Shown: positions 16,537 through 24,647 of the stretch, one piece after another | Position numbering within the stretch: position 1 is the stretch's first letter | Layout: each line of letters begins with the position of its first letter | Origin: JADZAI01 sp047602465 | GTDB taxonomy: Bacteria > Pseudomonadota > Alphaproteobacteria > Micropepsales > Micropepsaceae | Assembly (NCBI GenBank): GCA_047602465.1 | Contig: JASGHF010000001.1 | Span: 868,001 to 932,000, forward strand | Length of the DNA stretch: 64,000 nucleotides | Direction: 5' to 3' | Position numbers and translations under genes: made by a program | The notes under the pieces: generated by a model | Databases searched by the model: none | Told to the model about the DNA's origin: nothing | What the model saw: the letters and a program-made list of their open reading frames with translations, nothing else

Positions 16537-17973
16537 ATGAGCGGGAGTTCCCAAAAATCCTCAAGTCCGGTGGGGCCGATCCTCGCCCTGCCCGCGCTCG
16601 CCTCTATCTGGACGACGCTGCGCTCGGAGGTGAATCCGAGCGACGAGCAGGCGCCGCTGGCGCTCGCCAAGATGCGGCACGGCATGGCCTCGATGCAGGG
16701 CGCAATGCGGACCATGCCGATCCTCGCGTTGCTGTGCGGCGCCATTCACCTGCAATGGGCGCCTTGGCAGTCCGTCGCCGTATGGCTGGCGGTCTTCTTC
16801 GTCGCGCTCGGCTTCCGCCGCGCCGGCGAGCGGCGGATGCCGGCGGACGGCGCGACGCCGGACGAAGTGCGTCGCGGCGCGTGGCTGTTCGTGACGATGT
16901 CGGGCATGTTCATCGCGGCCTGGGCCGCGCAGGGCTTCATGTTCTGGGTGCCGGGCGACCCGAACAACCATCTGGTCATCGCCATCCTGATGCTGACATC
17001 GGCGATGACATCGACGCTGACCGCCGCCTGGCTGATCAACCCGATGATCCAGGTGGCCGTCTATATCGGCGGGGTCAGCGTTCTGATGGCGACCGAAGGC
17101 ACGACGCAGGGCTTTATCCTGGCGGGGCTGGCGGCGATCTACGGCAATCTGGTCGTCGGCGCGACGGTCCACATCAACCGCAATACCTCGCGGATGCTGA
17201 CGCTGGAGACAGAGAAAGACGCGCTGATCTCCAACCTGCGTTCGGCGGACAAGGCGAAAAGCGAATTCCTGGCGAATATGAGCCATGAGCTTCGCACCCC
17301 GCTGAACGCCATTCTCGGCTTCTCCGAGGTGATGAAGGACGAGGTGATGGGGCCGATGCAGAACGCGGCCTACAAATCCTATGCCGGCGATATCCATACC
17401 AGCGGCACGCATCTGCTTGGCCTCGTCAACGACATTCTGGATCTCGCCAAGATCGAGGCCGGCAAGCTGGATCTGAGGGATGATTCCTTCACGATGGAAG
17501 CGATCGTGGATGAAGGCTTCCGCCTGTTCGAACTGCCGGCGGGCAAGAAGAATGTCCGCCTGATCAAGAATGTCGATCCGGCGATCCTGCTGCGCTGGGA
17601 TCTGCGCGCAGCCAAGCAGATCGCCATCAACCTGTTGTCAAATGCGCTGAAATACGCGCCCGAGGGCGGCGCCATCACGGTATCGTCCGGCCCGCGCGCG
17701 CATGGCGGCTGCTATGTGACCGTCGCCGACAATGGCTGCGGCATCGCGGAGAAAGACCGCAAGCTGGTGTTCGAAAGCTTCGGCCAGGGCCGCCACGACG
17801 TCGCGACCGACGTGAAGAGCACCGGGCTTGGTCTCGCCATCGTCAAGGCGCTGGTCGAGCTGCATGGCGGCGAGGTGTGGCTGGCATCCAAGACGGGCGA
17901 AGGCGCGGCCTTCACGATCGAAGTGCCGCCCGACCGCGTGACGTGGGTTACCGGAGCCAGCGCCGCCGCATGA
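16537..17973 (+). CDS. Membrane-bound sensor histidine kinase (tandem copy 1)
   Basis: A 478-residue kinase. Residues 60-210 hold about six transmembrane helices (e.g. SVAVWLAVFFVALGF, LVIAILMLTSAMTS), followed by a short coiled coil (LETEKDALISNLRSADKAKS), HisKA with H-box MSHELRTPLNAILGFSE, then an HATPase domain with N box NLLSNALKYAP, G1 DNGCGI and G2 TGLGLAIVK. No sensor PAS and no receiver. The start is taken at ATG 16537; a TTG at 16489 in the same frame is less likely. It overlaps the next kinase by four bases (ATGA) and no response regulator is adjacent, so the partner must be encoded elsewhere. The H-box and MKxxxMGP region resemble PleC/DivJ-like kinases of alphaproteobacteria; that resemblance is not proof of a cell-cycle role. 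Confidence 0.88.
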   Translation: MSGSSQKSSSPVGPILALPALASIWTTLRSEVNPSDEQAPLALAKMRHGMASMQGAMRTMPILALLCGAIHLQWAPWQSVAVWLAVFFVALGFRRAGERRMPADGATPDEVRRGAWLFVTMSGMFIAAWAAQGFMFWVPGDPNNHLVIAILMLTSAMTSTLTAAWLINPMIQVAVYIGGVSVLMATEGTTQGFILAGLAAIYGNLVVGATVHINRNTSRMLTLETEKDALISNLRSADKAKSEFLANMSHELRTPLNAILGFSEVMKDEVMGPMQNAAYKSYAGDIHTSGTHLLGLVNDILDLAKIEAGKLDLRDDSFTMEAIVDEGFRLFELPAGKKNVRLIKNVDPAILLRWDLRAAKQIAINLLSNALKYAPEGGAITVSSGPRAHGGCYVTVADNGCGIAEKDRKLVFESFGQGRHDVATDVKSTGLGLAIVKALVELHGGEVWLASKTGEGAAFTIEVPPDRVTWVTGASAAA

Positions 17974-19322
17974 CCGCCCCTTTCCGGCCCAGTGACGACC
18001 GGCTGATCTGGGATCAGACCGAAGAAGTCGCCCGCGGCGTCATCCGCGAACAGCACATGATGCCCCTGTCGGCGCTGGGGCTGACGGCTGTCGGCTGGCT
18101 CTATACGGGGCCTGGGCTGGCGCTCGCCTGGGCAGCGTCCATGGTTCTTTCGACCATCGCGCTGCTCGGCGCCTGCTACTGGTTCAAGCGGCAGATCTAC
18201 GGCGTGACGCCGACCGCAAAGGCGAAGCGCGTCGTGTTCTTCGGGTCTCTGGCGCAGACCGTCGTGACCGGCGGCCATATGCCGCTGTTCTGGGTGAGCG
18301 GGAACACCGAGGCCAATCTCGTCCTGTTGCTGATCTTCATGGCGAGCGCCATGCTCGCCGTCGCGCTGACGGCGGCGGCACGGCCGATCCTGATCGCCAA
18401 CGTCGTCTTTCACGCGCTGGTCTGCGAGGCCGTGCTGCTGACCGAGGGCGGGGATACGGCCAACCTGCTCGCCATGCTGGCGCCGCTGTATTTCGGGGCG
18501 CTCGCAAGCTCGGGCGCGCGGACCTACCAGCGCCATCGGGAAGTTCTGACCCTCGCGCAGGAGCGCGAGGCGATGATCGACGACCTGACGCAGGCGAACC
18601 ACGCCAAGACGCGCTTCCTGGCCAATATGAGCCACGAACTGCGCACGCCGCTGAACGCCATTCTGGGCTTTTCGGAGATGATGAAGGCGCAGTCCTTCGG
18701 ACCGCACGGGTCGCCGAAATATCTGGAGTATGCCAGCGACATTCATTCCAGCGGCGCGCATCTGCTGGACCTCATCAACGACCTGCTGGACGGCGCCCGC
18801 GTCGATGCAGGCAGCTATGTGCCGAGCGAGGAGACCTTCGCCCTGCCCTGTCTGTTCGACGAATGCATCCGCCTGCTTCAGGGGCGCGCCGTGGAGAAGG
18901 ACATGTCGCTGCGCTGTTTGCGCGGCTTCTCGGGGCAGCTGAAGGCCGACCGGCGCGGGATCAAGCAGGTCGTCATCAACCTGTTGGCCAATGCCGTGAA
19001 ATTCGCGCCGGCCGGCGGCAATGTGGCGCTGAGCGCATCGGTCGAGCCAGGCGGCGACTTGCAGATTTTCGTCCGCGACGACGGGCCGGGCATCGAGGCG
19101 GCCGATCTGCCGCGCATCTTCCAGAGCTTCGGTCAGGGCCGGCACGACGTCGCGGAGCGCGACCGGGGCGTCGGCCTCGGCCTCGCCATCGTGAAGGGCA
19201 TCGTGACAGCGCATGGCGGCACGATCGAGGCCCGGAGCAAACCGGGAGCGGGCACCACGATGGTGGTGCGCCTGCCGGCCATGCGCGTCATGAGGCCTGC
19301 CGCGGACGTTCTCGTCGCCTGA
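17970..19322 (+). CDS. Membrane-bound sensor histidine kinase (tandem copy 2)
   Basis: A 450-residue kinase built like its upstream neighbour: roughly six transmembrane helices (LSALGLTAVGWLYTGPG, AWAASMVLSTIALLGACYW, then AMLAVALTAAARPILIA), HisKA with H-box MSHELRTPLNAILGFSEMMK, N box NLLANAVKFAP, G1 DDGPGI and G2 VGLGLAIVK. It ends 11 bases after the catalytic domain. The two sequences are clearly paralogous across their kinase halves, less so in the sensor half. Start at ATG 17970 overlapping the first stop. Without an adjacent regulator they could heterodimerise or share one. Confidence 0.88.
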   Translation: MTAPFRPSDDRLIWDQTEEVARGVIREQHMMPLSALGLTAVGWLYTGPGLALAWAASMVLSTIALLGACYWFKRQIYGVTPTAKAKRVVFFGSLAQTVVTGGHMPLFWVSGNTEANLVLLLIFMASAMLAVALTAAARPILIANVVFHALVCEAVLLTEGGDTANLLAMLAPLYFGALASSGARTYQRHREVLTLAQEREAMIDDLTQANHAKTRFLANMSHELRTPLNAILGFSEMMKAQSFGPHGSPKYLEYASDIHSSGAHLLDLINDLLDGARVDAGSYVPSEETFALPCLFDECIRLLQGRAVEKDMSLRCLRGFSGQLKADRRGIKQVVINLLANAVKFAPAGGNVALSASVEPGGDLQIFVRDDGPGIEAADLPRIFQSFGQGRHDVAERDRGVGLGLAIVKGIVTAHGGTIEARSKPGAGTTMVVRLPAMRVMRPAADVLVA

Positions 19323-19334
19323 TCCAAACGAAAA

Positions 19335-19356
19335 CGGCGGCCCGTTGGGCCGCCGC
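19335..19356. terminator. Hairpin between convergent kinase and acyl-CoA dehydrogenase genes
   Basis: Perfect stem CGGCGGCCC-GTT-GGGCCGCCG between convergent stops at 19322 and 19380, with an A run on the left side giving a T-run on the minus transcript. Likely bidirectional. Confidence 0.65.
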
Positions 19357-19379
19357 TTCGTATGCGATATGCGGGCCGA

Positions 19380-20510
19380 TCAGCCCAGCGAAGCGTAGCG
19401 CTTGAGGTGATGATCGACATTGCCGAACAGCGTGTCGATCATGGTCAGGCGCTTGAAGTAATGGCCGACATTCAGCTCGTCGGTCATGCCCATGCCGCCA
19501 TGGATCTGCACCGCCGACTGGCCGATGAAGCGGCCGGCCTTGCCGATCTGCACCTTGGCGGCCGAGGCGGCCTTCTTGCGCTCGATCTCTTCCTCTTCGA
19601 GCTTCAGCGTCACCATATAGGCGATCGAGACCGACTGTTCGTAGTTCATGAACATGTCGACCATGCGGTGCTGAAGCACCTGGAACTTGCCGATGGGCGT
19701 GCCGAACTGCTTGCGCGTCTTGGCATATTCGATGGTGGTGTCGTTCAGCACCTTCATGGCGCCGGTCGATTCCGCCGCAAGCGCCGCGATGGCCTGGTCG
19801 GCCGCCAGTTCGACGGTCGGGAGGCCCTTGCCGACTTCACCGATCACGGCGTCGGCGCCGACGCTGACATTCTCCAGCGTGACTTCCGAAGCGCGGCTGC
19901 CGTCGACGGCGGGATAGTCGCGGGTCGAGACGCCCTTGGCGCCCTTGTCGACGACGAAGATGGTGACGCCGTCGGCGTCGCGCTGACCGCCCGAGGTGCG
20001 CGCGGTGACGATGAGCTTGTCGGCGAACGGCGCGCCGAGAACGACGGCCTTGTGACCGTTGAGGACATAACCATCACCCGACTTCTTCGCCGTCGTGGTG
20101 AGGTCGGCCAGATTGTAGCGGCCCTGCGGTTCGGCATAGGCGAAGGCGAAAATGCTCTCGCCCGCTGCGATGGAGGCGAGGAGTTCTTCCTTCTGCGCCG
20201 TGCTGCCTGCAGCCTTGAGGATGCCGGTGGCGATGATGGCGTTCTGCAGCCAGGGCTCGATCACGAGGCCACGGCCGAATTCCTCGGCGATGATCATCGT
20301 ATCGACGGCGCTGCCGCCGAGGCCGCCGAAATCTTCAGGGATGGCGACGCCAAGCAGGCCCATTTCGGCGAACTGGCCATAGACCTCCTTGCGCCAACCG
20401 GCGTCCGACTTCGACACCTTGCGGCGCGTTTCAAAGTCGTAGGATCCCTGAATGAACTTCTGCACGGAATTGCGCAGGAGGGTTTGTTCTTCGCTGAAGG
20501 AGAAATCCAT
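19380..20510 (-). CDS. Acyl-CoA dehydrogenase, small-subunit (PimD-like) type
   Basis: A 376-residue acyl-CoA dehydrogenase. It starts MDFSFSEEQTLLRNSVQKFI and carries FAEMGLLGVAIPEDFGGLGG, IFAFAYAEPQGRYNLAD in place of the W-C-x-G-x-S-E motif of the large subunit, RKQFGTPIGKFQVLQHRMVD for FAD binding and ends in the IHGGMGMTDELNVGHYFKR region. Known pattern: alpha2beta2 dehydrogenases (PimCD, and FadE pairs of steroid side-chain degradation) are encoded by adjacent genes of this pair type. The 45-base gap to the next gene upstream and the same strand support that pairing. Confidence 0.9.
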   Translation of the reverse strand: MDFSFSEEQTLLRNSVQKFIQGSYDFETRRKVSKSDAGWRKEVYGQFAEMGLLGVAIPEDFGGLGGSAVDTMIIAEEFGRGLVIEPWLQNAIIATGILKAAGSTAQKEELLASIAAGESIFAFAYAEPQGRYNLADLTTTAKKSGDGYVLNGHKAVVLGAPFADKLIVTARTSGGQRDADGVTIFVVDKGAKGVSTRDYPAVDGSRASEVTLENVSVGADAVIGEVGKGLPTVELAADQAIAALAAESTGAMKVLNDTTIEYAKTRKQFGTPIGKFQVLQHRMVDMFMNYEQSVSIAYMVTLKLEEEEIERKKAASAAKVQIGKAGRFIGQSAVQIHGGMGMTDELNVGHYFKRLTMIDTLFGNVDHHLKRYASLG

Positions 20511-20555
20511 GACGTTCCCTGAGAGCTGTATTCTTGTTGCCGGTCGGTGTGGGCC

Positions 20556-21737
20556 TTAGAGGCCCAGCACCATCTTCGCAATGATGTTGCGCTGGATTTC
20601 GTTCGATCCGCCATAGATCGAGGTCTTGCGCATATTGGCGTAGTGCTGGATCGCGCCTTCGGCGTAGTCCGGCCCCGGCGCGAACTCGTTGTGCGCCAGC
20701 GGGTCCGAATAGGGCAGCGCGTAGTAACCGACGCCTTCCATGACCAGCTCGGTGATGCGCTGTTGAATCTCGGTGCCCTTCACCTTGAGAATCGAGGATT
20801 CGAGGCCCGGACCCTTGCCGGCCTGTTCGGAGGCCAGCGTCCGCAGCTCGGTATATTCAAGCGCGGTGAGGTCGATCTCAAGCTCGGCGATCTTCTTTTC
20901 GAAGTCCGGATCGTCGATCAGCTTCGCGCCGTCGATGATCTCCATCGCCAGCATGTCCTTGAGGCGCGAGATCGCCTTCTTGGAGCGGGCGACGCCGGCG
21001 ATGCCGGCGCGCTCGTGGCTGAGCAGGAACTTGGCGCAGGTCCAGCCCTTGTTCTCCTCGTGGATGCGGTTTTCGACCGGCACCTTCACGTTGTCGAACC
21101 AGACCTCGTTCACTTCATGGCCGCCATCCATCGTGATGATCGGCTTCACGGTGATGCCGGGCGTCTTCATGTCGATGAGGAGGAAGGAGATGCCTTCCTG
21201 GGCCTTGGCGTTCTTGTCGGTGCGGACGAGGCAGAAGATCCAGTCGGCGAACTGGGCGAGCGTCGTCCAGGTCTTCTGGCCATTCACGATGTAGTAGTCG
21301 CCTTCACGGACCGCAGTGGTCTTCAGGCTCGCGAGATCGGAGCCGGCGCCCGGCTCGGAATAGCCCTGGCACCACCACACGTCGCCCGAGAGAATGCCGG
21401 GGATGTACTTCTTCTTCTGCTCTTCGGTGCCGAAGGTGTAGATCACAGGACCGACCATCGAGACGCCGAACGGCAGGACCATCGGCGTTTCGGCGCGGGC
21501 GCATTCCTCGCCCCAGATGAATTTCTGGGTGGGCGTCCAGTTCGTGCCGTAGGGCGCGGGCCACGAGGGCGCGACCCAGCCCTTCTTGTAGAGCACCCGC
21601 TGCCAGGCGAGGAAATCTTCCTTGTTGCGGTATTCGCCGCGGCGCACGCCCTTGAGATGCTTGGGCATGCCCTCTTCGATGAAAGCACGCACTTCGGCGC
21701 GGAACGCCTCATCGGCTGGTGAGTAATTGATGTCCAT
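20556..21737 (-). CDS. Acyl-CoA dehydrogenase, large-subunit (PimC-like) type
   Basis: A 393-residue acyl-CoA dehydrogenase, clearly paralogous to the gene at 13884-15095: same WWCQGYSEPGAGSDLASL, QKTWTTLAQFADWIFCLVRT, NRIHEENKGWTCAKFLLSHE, and C-terminal YGGSNEIQRNIIAKMVLGL. Upstream member of the pair with the small-subunit-type gene, together probably oxidising a CoA thioester of a dicarboxylate, cyclic or steroid-like substrate. ATG 21737 has a GGAGAGA-type Shine-Dalgarno on its 5' side. Substrate not readable. Confidence 0.9.
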   Translation of the reverse strand: MDINYSPADEAFRAEVRAFIEEGMPKHLKGVRRGEYRNKEDFLAWQRVLYKKGWVAPSWPAPYGTNWTPTQKFIWGEECARAETPMVLPFGVSMVGPVIYTFGTEEQKKKYIPGILSGDVWWCQGYSEPGAGSDLASLKTTAVREGDYYIVNGQKTWTTLAQFADWIFCLVRTDKNAKAQEGISFLLIDMKTPGITVKPIITMDGGHEVNEVWFDNVKVPVENRIHEENKGWTCAKFLLSHERAGIAGVARSKKAISRLKDMLAMEIIDGAKLIDDPDFEKKIAELEIDLTALEYTELRTLASEQAGKGPGLESSILKVKGTEIQQRITELVMEGVGYYALPYSDPLAHNEFAPGPDYAEGAIQHYANMRKTSIYGGSNEIQRNIIAKMVLGL

Positions 21738-21779
21738 GGTCTCTCCCCGCGCGCCGGGTTCTGCTGTCCCGTCCGCACC

Positions 21780-21790
21780 GACAATTTGTC
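21780..21790. promoter_or_regulatory. Short palindrome in the promoter region of the acyl-CoA dehydrogenase pair
   Basis: GACAATTTGTC is a perfect 11-base palindrome about 43 bases upstream of the large-subunit start, inside the divergent promoter region (21738-21977). It has operator-like placement, but short palindromes arise by chance. Confidence 0.25.
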
Positions 21791-21977
21791 AAAAGGCGCG
21801 CGATGATAGCCAGCCGAAGCGCGGGCGCAAGCCGACGTTGCGTCAAGTGGACGCAGTAAATCCGGCACTGTTGAGCCGGATTTCCGGGCGAGCGCCCTGC
21901 CCGGCGCTTGATGGCGCCGCGTCCGCCTGCCTAGCCTCCGGCGAATCCATGCAGGCGGGGCGCGCGATGGCTGTTCG

Positions 21978-22607
21978 ATGACTGACGCGACAGAGGCATT
22001 GCGCCGGTTCCGCGCCAGCATGGTGCTGGACTTCGACGCCTGGAAGGACGGCACGCCCTACGATCTGGCGGCGCTGGATGCGATGGCGGCCACAGACAGG
22101 CAGCAGATCGCCGGCGAGATCATCGCCAAAGGACAACTCGACTGGCGCGATGTCGATGCGCTGCGCCGCATCGGCACGCCGGAAGCGCTGGCGCGGATTG
22201 GCGCCGCGGCGCAGGCGCAGTCGGATCACGGCGGCGCGGCGGCGTTGAGGGCGGTCGCGGACGCCGGATGGAGCGCGGCGCTTGAAACCCGTTTTCTGGA
22301 GACGCTGGATGCGGCGCGGCTGATGGAAACGTCGATGGATCGTCTGTTCGCCGTGGCGCAGGCGCATCCAACGCCGCGGGTGAGAGAGAAGCTGCTGCAG
22401 CTGGCGACCGAAGGCGCAAGCGGCGTGCGCTACGCGTTCGGCGCGTTCCTGCTTTATCTGCATGGCCATGCCGACGAGTGGTACGGTCTGAGCGGCGACG
22501 TCAGACCGCATCTGCTGGCGCTGTCGTCCAGTGGCGATGAGCGCGCGGCGGCGCAGGCCTGGCTGCGGACGAAGATCGCGGCGCCGGTACGTGGCGGTGC
22601 GCCGTGA
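21978..22607 (+). CDS. Hypothetical protein, all-helical, HEAT-like
   Basis: A 209-residue cytosolic protein with no signal or membrane segment. Predicted helical throughout, with units such as EALRRFRASMVLDFDAWKDG, DALRRIGTPEALARIGAAAQ and LLALSSSGDERAAAQAWLRT that look like HEAT or armadillo helices. It begins with an ATG at 21978 (ATGACTGACGCG). The next gene overlaps its stop by four bases (GTGA), so the two products are probably translated together. No family recognised. Confidence 0.7.
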   Translation: MTDATEALRRFRASMVLDFDAWKDGTPYDLAALDAMAATDRQQIAGEIIAKGQLDWRDVDALRRIGTPEALARIGAAAQAQSDHGGAAALRAVADAGWSAALETRFLETLDAARLMETSMDRLFAVAQAHPTPRVREKLLQLATEGASGVRYAFGAFLLYLHGHADEWYGLSGDVRPHLLALSSSGDERAAAQAWLRTKIAAPVRGGAP

Positions 22608-23623
22608 TCATCACGCTCGCCGCGATTGCCGTCTTTCTGACGCTGGTGATCGTGCTGTCGCTGCCGTTTTTCGGATGGGGACCGGGGATCGACGCCGCCG
22701 GACGCGGGATGGCGATGTTCTTTCCGGTCATCGCCATGACGCTTCGCATCGCCTGCCTTGCAGGTGCGGCGATTGCGCTCGCGACGGAAGGCGGCCTGAC
22801 ATGGACCGGCCTGTCCGGCGGTTGGGCCGCTGCGTTGATCGTGCTGATGCTGGCCGCGCTGGGCGTCGCTTCCTTCATCACCGTATCGCTGCTGGTCGAG
22901 CATGCGCCGCCTGAAGGTCCGGCGGGTCCGGCGTGGATCGCTGCGGTCTTCACGCCGTTGCTGATCGCAGGAACGCTGGCTGCCGAGGCGTATGTCACGG
23001 GCGCGCAGATATGGGCGTTGCGTGGTCTCACTGCGGCCTTCGCAGCCGCCTCTTTCGCGGGACTTGCGGTCGCAATGCACCACCAGAGCCGCTTCGCGGC
23101 GGCGCTTGCGCAGGCGCGTGCCGAAGCCGAGCGGATCGTGGCCGAGCGGGCCGCCCGCCTGCCCGCCGACGCCGATCTTCGCGCGACCTTGTCGTTTCTG
23201 GAGGCGCTGCCGGAGGACGACTGGCAGACGCGCGACATCATCCGGTCGCGCGCGACGTCGATGCCGGACCGGGTGGAGCAGACGATGGCGATGCTGGCCG
23301 ATGACGACCGCGCGGTGCGGCTCAGCGCAGGGCGCTTCGCAACCCACATCACCATGCCCGATGAGGATGCCTATTATGCGATCGCCGCGCGGGAAATCGG
23401 CGAGATCATCGCCCGTCTCGAACAGAAGGCGGCCGGCGATGCGGAGCTTTATCTTGAGGCGCGGGCGGCCATCGGCCTCGCCTGGCCCGCCATGCACACG
23501 ACCCGCCTGAAGCAGGCGCAGATGGCGGCGCTTCATGCCGCGCTTGTCGCCCAGGGGGACAGCTCGGCTTGCCGGGCGTTGACCCATGATGTCTCCCTGC
23601 TGAGGGACTATGTGACGGGATGA
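22604..23623 (+). CDS. Hypothetical membrane protein with helical cytoplasmic tail
   Basis: A 339-residue protein. Residues 1-170 hold four or five transmembrane helices (AAIAVFLTLVIVLSLPFFGW, AMTLRIACLAGAAIALATEG, LIVLMLAALGVASFITVSLL, then a helix pair near 105-155). The C-terminal half is soluble and rich in Ala/Glu/Arg helices (ALAQARAEAERIVAERAARL). GTG start overlaps the upstream stop. Together with the HEAT-like protein it may form a membrane complex, but no name can be given. Confidence 0.7.
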   Translation: MIITLAAIAVFLTLVIVLSLPFFGWGPGIDAAGRGMAMFFPVIAMTLRIACLAGAAIALATEGGLTWTGLSGGWAAALIVLMLAALGVASFITVSLLVEHAPPEGPAGPAWIAAVFTPLLIAGTLAAEAYVTGAQIWALRGLTAAFAAASFAGLAVAMHHQSRFAAALAQARAEAERIVAERAARLPADADLRATLSFLEALPEDDWQTRDIIRSRATSMPDRVEQTMAMLADDDRAVRLSAGRFATHITMPDEDAYYAIAAREIGEIIARLEQKAAGDAELYLEARAAIGLAWPAMHTTRLKQAQMAALHAALVAQGDSSACRALTHDVSLLRDYVTG

Positions 23624-23663
23624 CGCTTGCGGCATTCATGGCCGCCGCTTAGGTCTCTGGGTC

Positions 23664-23852
23664 ATGTCCGCCGCGTGGCAGCCCATCCAGACGCCTTGCA
23701 TCAAGGTCTGCGTGCTCGATCCCGTCAGCGGGTGGTGCACCGGATGCAAACGAAGCCTGCGCGAAATCGCGTCATGGGGATCGATGCCGCCGGAGATGCG
23801 CGCGAAGATCATGGCCGAGCTGCCCTCGCGCAGCATTCCGGAGAAAACCTGA
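23664..23852 (+). CDS. DUF1289 family small cysteine-rich protein
   Basis: A 62-residue protein with the DUF1289 signature: TPCIKVCVLDPVSGWCTGCK followed by RSLREIASWGSMPPE. Four cysteines in C-x3-C-x9-C-x2-C spacing suggest a metal-binding knuckle. Widespread in proteobacteria, of unknown role. Sits between the membrane protein and the aspartic protease on the same strand with short gaps. Confidence 0.88.
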   Translation: MSAAWQPIQTPCIKVCVLDPVSGWCTGCKRSLREIASWGSMPPEMRAKIMAELPSRSIPEKT

Positions 23853-23898
23853 ACATGCGATCTGCCGTTGCGCAGCCGGCCAGGGCGCTGTCCGTGAC

Positions 23899-24594
23899 AT
23901 GAAGGCGTTCGGTTATGTCATCCTGGCGCTGCTGATCCTGTTGGCGATCGCCGCCCTCGCGTCGTGGTGCTTCGGCTGGAGCATGGGCGAGGATGGCGAT
24001 ATGCGGGGCGCACGGTTCGCCTGGGCCGGCTCTATCGCCGCGCTGATGTCGGTGGGCATTCTCGCCTCTTCGCGGCAGAAGGCCTCGACCACGATCTTCA
24101 GCCTGCTCGCCTGGGCGGGCGCGTTTCTGATCCTGATCCTCGCCTATTCCTATCGCGACGACGCCAAGGCGCTGTGGGGGCGCATTCGCGGCGAGTTCTT
24201 CGGCAGCGAGCCTGTGGTGACGGCGGCCGGGAATGTCGAGCTGCGGCGGGCGCAGGACTCGCATTTCTACGCCGACGCCCAGGTGAACGGCGGCACCGTC
24301 AATTTCATGGTCGACACCGGCGCGAGCACCGTCGCGCTGTCGTGGACCGATGCCCGCGCGGCAGGGATCGAGCCGGAAACGCTGGACTTTTCGCAGACCG
24401 TCATGACGGCGGGCGGGCCGGTGAAGGCGGCCCGCGTCCGCATCGGCCGGCTCGCGATCGGGCCGATCGAGCGCCGCGATGTGGAAGCAGGCGTGATGCC
24501 CAAAGGAATCGAGGGTTCGCTGCTGGGGCTGAGCTTCCTCGACACGCTCTCGTCCTATGAGATTTCGGGCGACCGGCTGACGCTCCGGGATTGA
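23899..24594 (+). CDS. TIGR02281 family clan AA aspartic protease
   Basis: A 231-residue membrane-anchored retropepsin-like protease. Two or three transmembrane helices come first (VILALLILLAIAALASWCFGW, TIFSLLAWAGAFLILIL), then a single-domain aspartic protease with HFYADAQVNGGTVNFMVDTG, the active DTGAS, and LGLSFLDTLSSYE at the end (hydrophobic-hydrophobic-G motif LLGLSFL). One active Asp per chain, so it must dimerise. The alphaproteobacterial family is anchored in the inner membrane with the protease domain in the periplasm; substrate unknown. Confidence 0.88.
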   Translation: MKAFGYVILALLILLAIAALASWCFGWSMGEDGDMRGARFAWAGSIAALMSVGILASSRQKASTTIFSLLAWAGAFLILILAYSYRDDAKALWGRIRGEFFGSEPVVTAAGNVELRRAQDSHFYADAQVNGGTVNFMVDTGASTVALSWTDARAAGIEPETLDFSQTVMTAGGPVKAARVRIGRLAIGPIERRDVEAGVMPKGIEGSLLGLSFLDTLSSYEISGDRLTLRD

Positions 24595-24647
24595 TCAGCC
24601 CGCGCGGCCAAGCCTATCTAGCCGCCTCATACCGCCAGGAACCGAAC

